Assembly: GCF_014642075.1 (NCBI RefSeq) | Contig: NZ_BMIK01000011.1 | Span: 3,550-67,549, forward strand | Length of the DNA stretch: 64,000 nt | Direction of reading: 5' to 3' | Origin: Parapedobacter defluvii | Lineage (GTDB): Bacteria; Bacteroidota; Bacteroidia; Sphingobacteriales; Sphingobacteriaceae | Part shown: positions 62,701 through 64,000 of the stretch, piece after piece | How positions within the stretch are numbered: the first letter of the stretch is position 1 | Layout: each line of letters starts with the position of its first letter | The notes under the pieces: generated by a model | The model's database searches: none | What the model was told of the DNA's origin: nothing | The model's input: only the letters and a program-made list of their open reading frames with translations | Position numbers and translations under genes: made by a program

Positions 62701-63990
62701 TCACCTGCGTTCCATCACTAGTCGCATACTCCGCAGTAATCGCTGCATCAGTGTAGCATCCTCGGTGATTATTTCTGCCGTACCGATCATGCCCGTGGTT
62801 AAATAAATCGGGCTGCCAGATTCCATAGGCTTGAAATCCACGCGTGAAAGGAAGATGCTATCCCGGTAGGGTACCTTATTAAGCTTAGCCACTGTTCCCA
62901 ATACGACCCCATATTCCTCGAACGGATAGCTTGCGAGTTTGACTAATACCTGCAGCCCGACTTTTACCTTCCCCATATTGAGCTGCGGGATGACCGCTTC
63001 GCCGAAGAAATCTGTACTACCGGCGTTGACAAGGAATACCTCCCTTCCGCTCTCGATATGCTGGTATGGTTGGATAATCCCAGAGAAGATGACGGAGCCC
63101 GGTGTCGGGGCCGTAAGCACATTTAGCATCTTCCATTGCTGCATCTCGCTGACTAAGCTGTTAAGCGCTTGCTGGAACTTCGCTCGCTCCTCCGCGATTT
63201 TATTGTCCAGATCGGCCAGTTCCCTAGTTTTGCCCATGCGTGCAGCCTCGATGGAAAGCAGGCTTGATGCTGTTTGTTGTAGGGGATGCTGCTTAGCGAG
63301 CAGTGCGGCCCGTTCCTTTTGGTATTCGGCAGGTGAGATTACTTTCTTATCCGCAAGTTGCTCATAGCGCATGAATTCGGTTTCAGCGATATTAAATTCC
63401 CGCTGTTGCAGCTCTTGTTGTTTGACTAATTGGGCCCTTTGCTGGCCAATGTTTACCATGTCGCGGAGAAGATAATCCCGTTGTTTCCGGTAGATGCCGT
63501 CTTCTTTGGCAGCCCGGTAGCTTAGGTATGACTGGTAAAAGGCCTGGTATCCCGGCTGTAACTCCCCCAACCGGATCCTCGAGGGTGAGACAAAATCATC
63601 TGATACTGTCCCTTCGGGCGTATACAAGCTGTCTCGAATGCGTTCCAGTCTTTCCAGCATATCCAATACCTGCTGATGATCGGCCGTGCTTTCCATCCAG
63701 GCCAATTCCTGCCCCTGTTTAACAGCTTGGCCGTCTTCAACCAGAATATTGACGAGATTGCCGGCCACCCTGCTGACAACGGGCTTGGGCGCATTGACCG
63801 CATTGACACGGATTGGGGCAATCACCACATCGGGATACTTGATAAATACAGATAACGCTACGATGACTAGTAGCACCACCAACACCCAGGTAATGCCCCA
63901 CCTCATTAGCGCAGCGGGCGGGGCGCTGATGATATCCTGCACATCTTCAGAATGGATTTGCCGCCCATTGTGTGATGCACTCCTACCCAC
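62701..63990 (-). CDS. HlyD-family secretion adaptor
   Basis: This membrane-fusion protein of at least 429 residues has one N-terminal helix (about 35-55, TWVLVVLLVIVALSVFIKY), a biotinyl-lipoyl half (VAGNLVNILVEDGQAVKQGQ), a long coiled coil (about 130-300) and a C-terminal HlyD_3-like barrel. It links an inner-membrane ABC exporter, often one with a peptidase domain that cuts double-glycine leaders, to an outer-membrane channel. The first codon visible is GTG at 63990; the frame stays open to the window edge, so the true start may lie outside. Its base composition resembles the housekeeping genes more than the AT-rich genes that follow it. Confidence 0.9.
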   Translation of the reverse strand: MGRSASHNGRQIHSEDVQDIISAPPAALMRWGITWVLVVLLVIVALSVFIKYPDVVIAPIRVNAVNAPKPVVSRVAGNLVNILVEDGQAVKQGQELAWMESTADHQQVLDMLERLERIRDSLYTPEGTVSDDFVSPSRIRLGELQPGYQAFYQSYLSYRAAKEDGIYRKQRDYLLRDMVNIGQQRAQLVKQQELQQREFNIAETEFMRYEQLADKKVISPAEYQKERAALLAKQHPLQQTASSLLSIEAARMGKTRELADLDNKIAEERAKFQQALNSLVSEMQQWKMLNVLTAPTPGSVIFSGIIQPYQHIESGREVFLVNAGSTDFFGEAVIPQLNMGKVKVGLQVLVKLASYPFEEYGVVLGTVAKLNKVPYRDSIFLSRVDFKPMESGSPIYLTTGMIGTAEIITEDATLMQRLLRSMRLVMERR

Positions 63991-64000
63991 TGTAATATGG

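Noticed and set aside
62652-62756. 34-codon plus-strand peptide as RiPP precursor
   Set aside because: It lacks a leader with GG or other known cleavage motif and overlaps the HlyD coding end in antisense; kept only as a weak remark.

Overview
The window comes from a Bacteroidota genome, most likely order Sphingobacteriales (a Sphingobacteriaceae member such as Parapedobacter, Olivibacter or Sphingobacterium; this is inference). Support: a SusC/SusD pair with a separate ECF sigma/FecR pair, type III glutamine synthetase, the short Bacteroidota arginine decarboxylase, a PUR-like DUF3276 protein, and several matches to the Bacteroidota promoter TTTG-N19..21-TAnnTTTG. No tRNA, 5S/16S/23S rRNA or CRISPR array was seen; the one structural RNA gene is rnpB. 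LAYOUT. (1) 1-9.8 kb, accessory island: right part of an IS21 element (end of istA, istB, terminal repeats), a DUF3883 nuclease-like protein, a 1399-residue STAND NTPase with an N-terminal Mrr-like nuclease domain (Avs-like architecture), a zinc-ribbon protein and a small acidic protein, an NTF2-like protein, a small unknown protein, a single-chain MNT-HEPN protein and an XRE regulator. (2) 9.8-18.8 kb, uptake/redox cassette: a textbook promoter, a leader of about 1.2 kb containing two arrays of 11-bp-phased repeats, then TlpA-like thioredoxin, SusC and SusD on the plus strand. Facing them on the minus strand are a small membrane-anchored protein with two cysteines, a MauE/DoxX-like membrane protein and an unknown 376-residue protein. 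(3) 19-29.4 kb: ECF sigma factor and FecR anti-sigma factor, two decayed genes, three exported proteins, a two-component pair, and a short stretch of gene fossils. (4) 29.4-57 kb, housekeeping: sugar-nucleotide epimerase, speA, argS, Gfo/Idh/MocA oxidoreductase, flavoprotein, sugar MFS transporter, rnpB, NtrC-type regulator, hom and metY behind a SAM-I riboswitch, glnN, prolyl oligopeptidase, a YbbA/YbbP-like ABC pair, a beta-lactamase-family protein, a LiaF/LytS/LytR-like operon, a DUF3276 protein and a YpfJ-like metalloprotease. (5) 57-64 kb, second accessory segment: after a small unknown gene and an IS3 remnant comes an AT-rich minus-strand operon whose products are an HlyD-type secretion adaptor, a double-domain glycosyltransferase, two tandem LanC-like proteins and a DUF5672 glycosyltransferase-like protein. 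HOW GENES WORK TOGETHER. The right-hand operon looks like part of a modified-peptide (RiPP-like) pathway with glycosylation and export; it continues past the window edge and no precursor gene is visible. Both LanC-like proteins have lost cyclase zinc ligands, one of them all three, so they may not be classical lanthionine cyclases. This operon is the best candidate for an undescribed system. Next are the TlpA-SusCD-MauE cassette with its phased 11-bp arrays (possibly a disulfide relay tied to an outer-membrane transporter) and the Avs-like locus. All functional statements rest on motif recognition by eye; no database search was possible.
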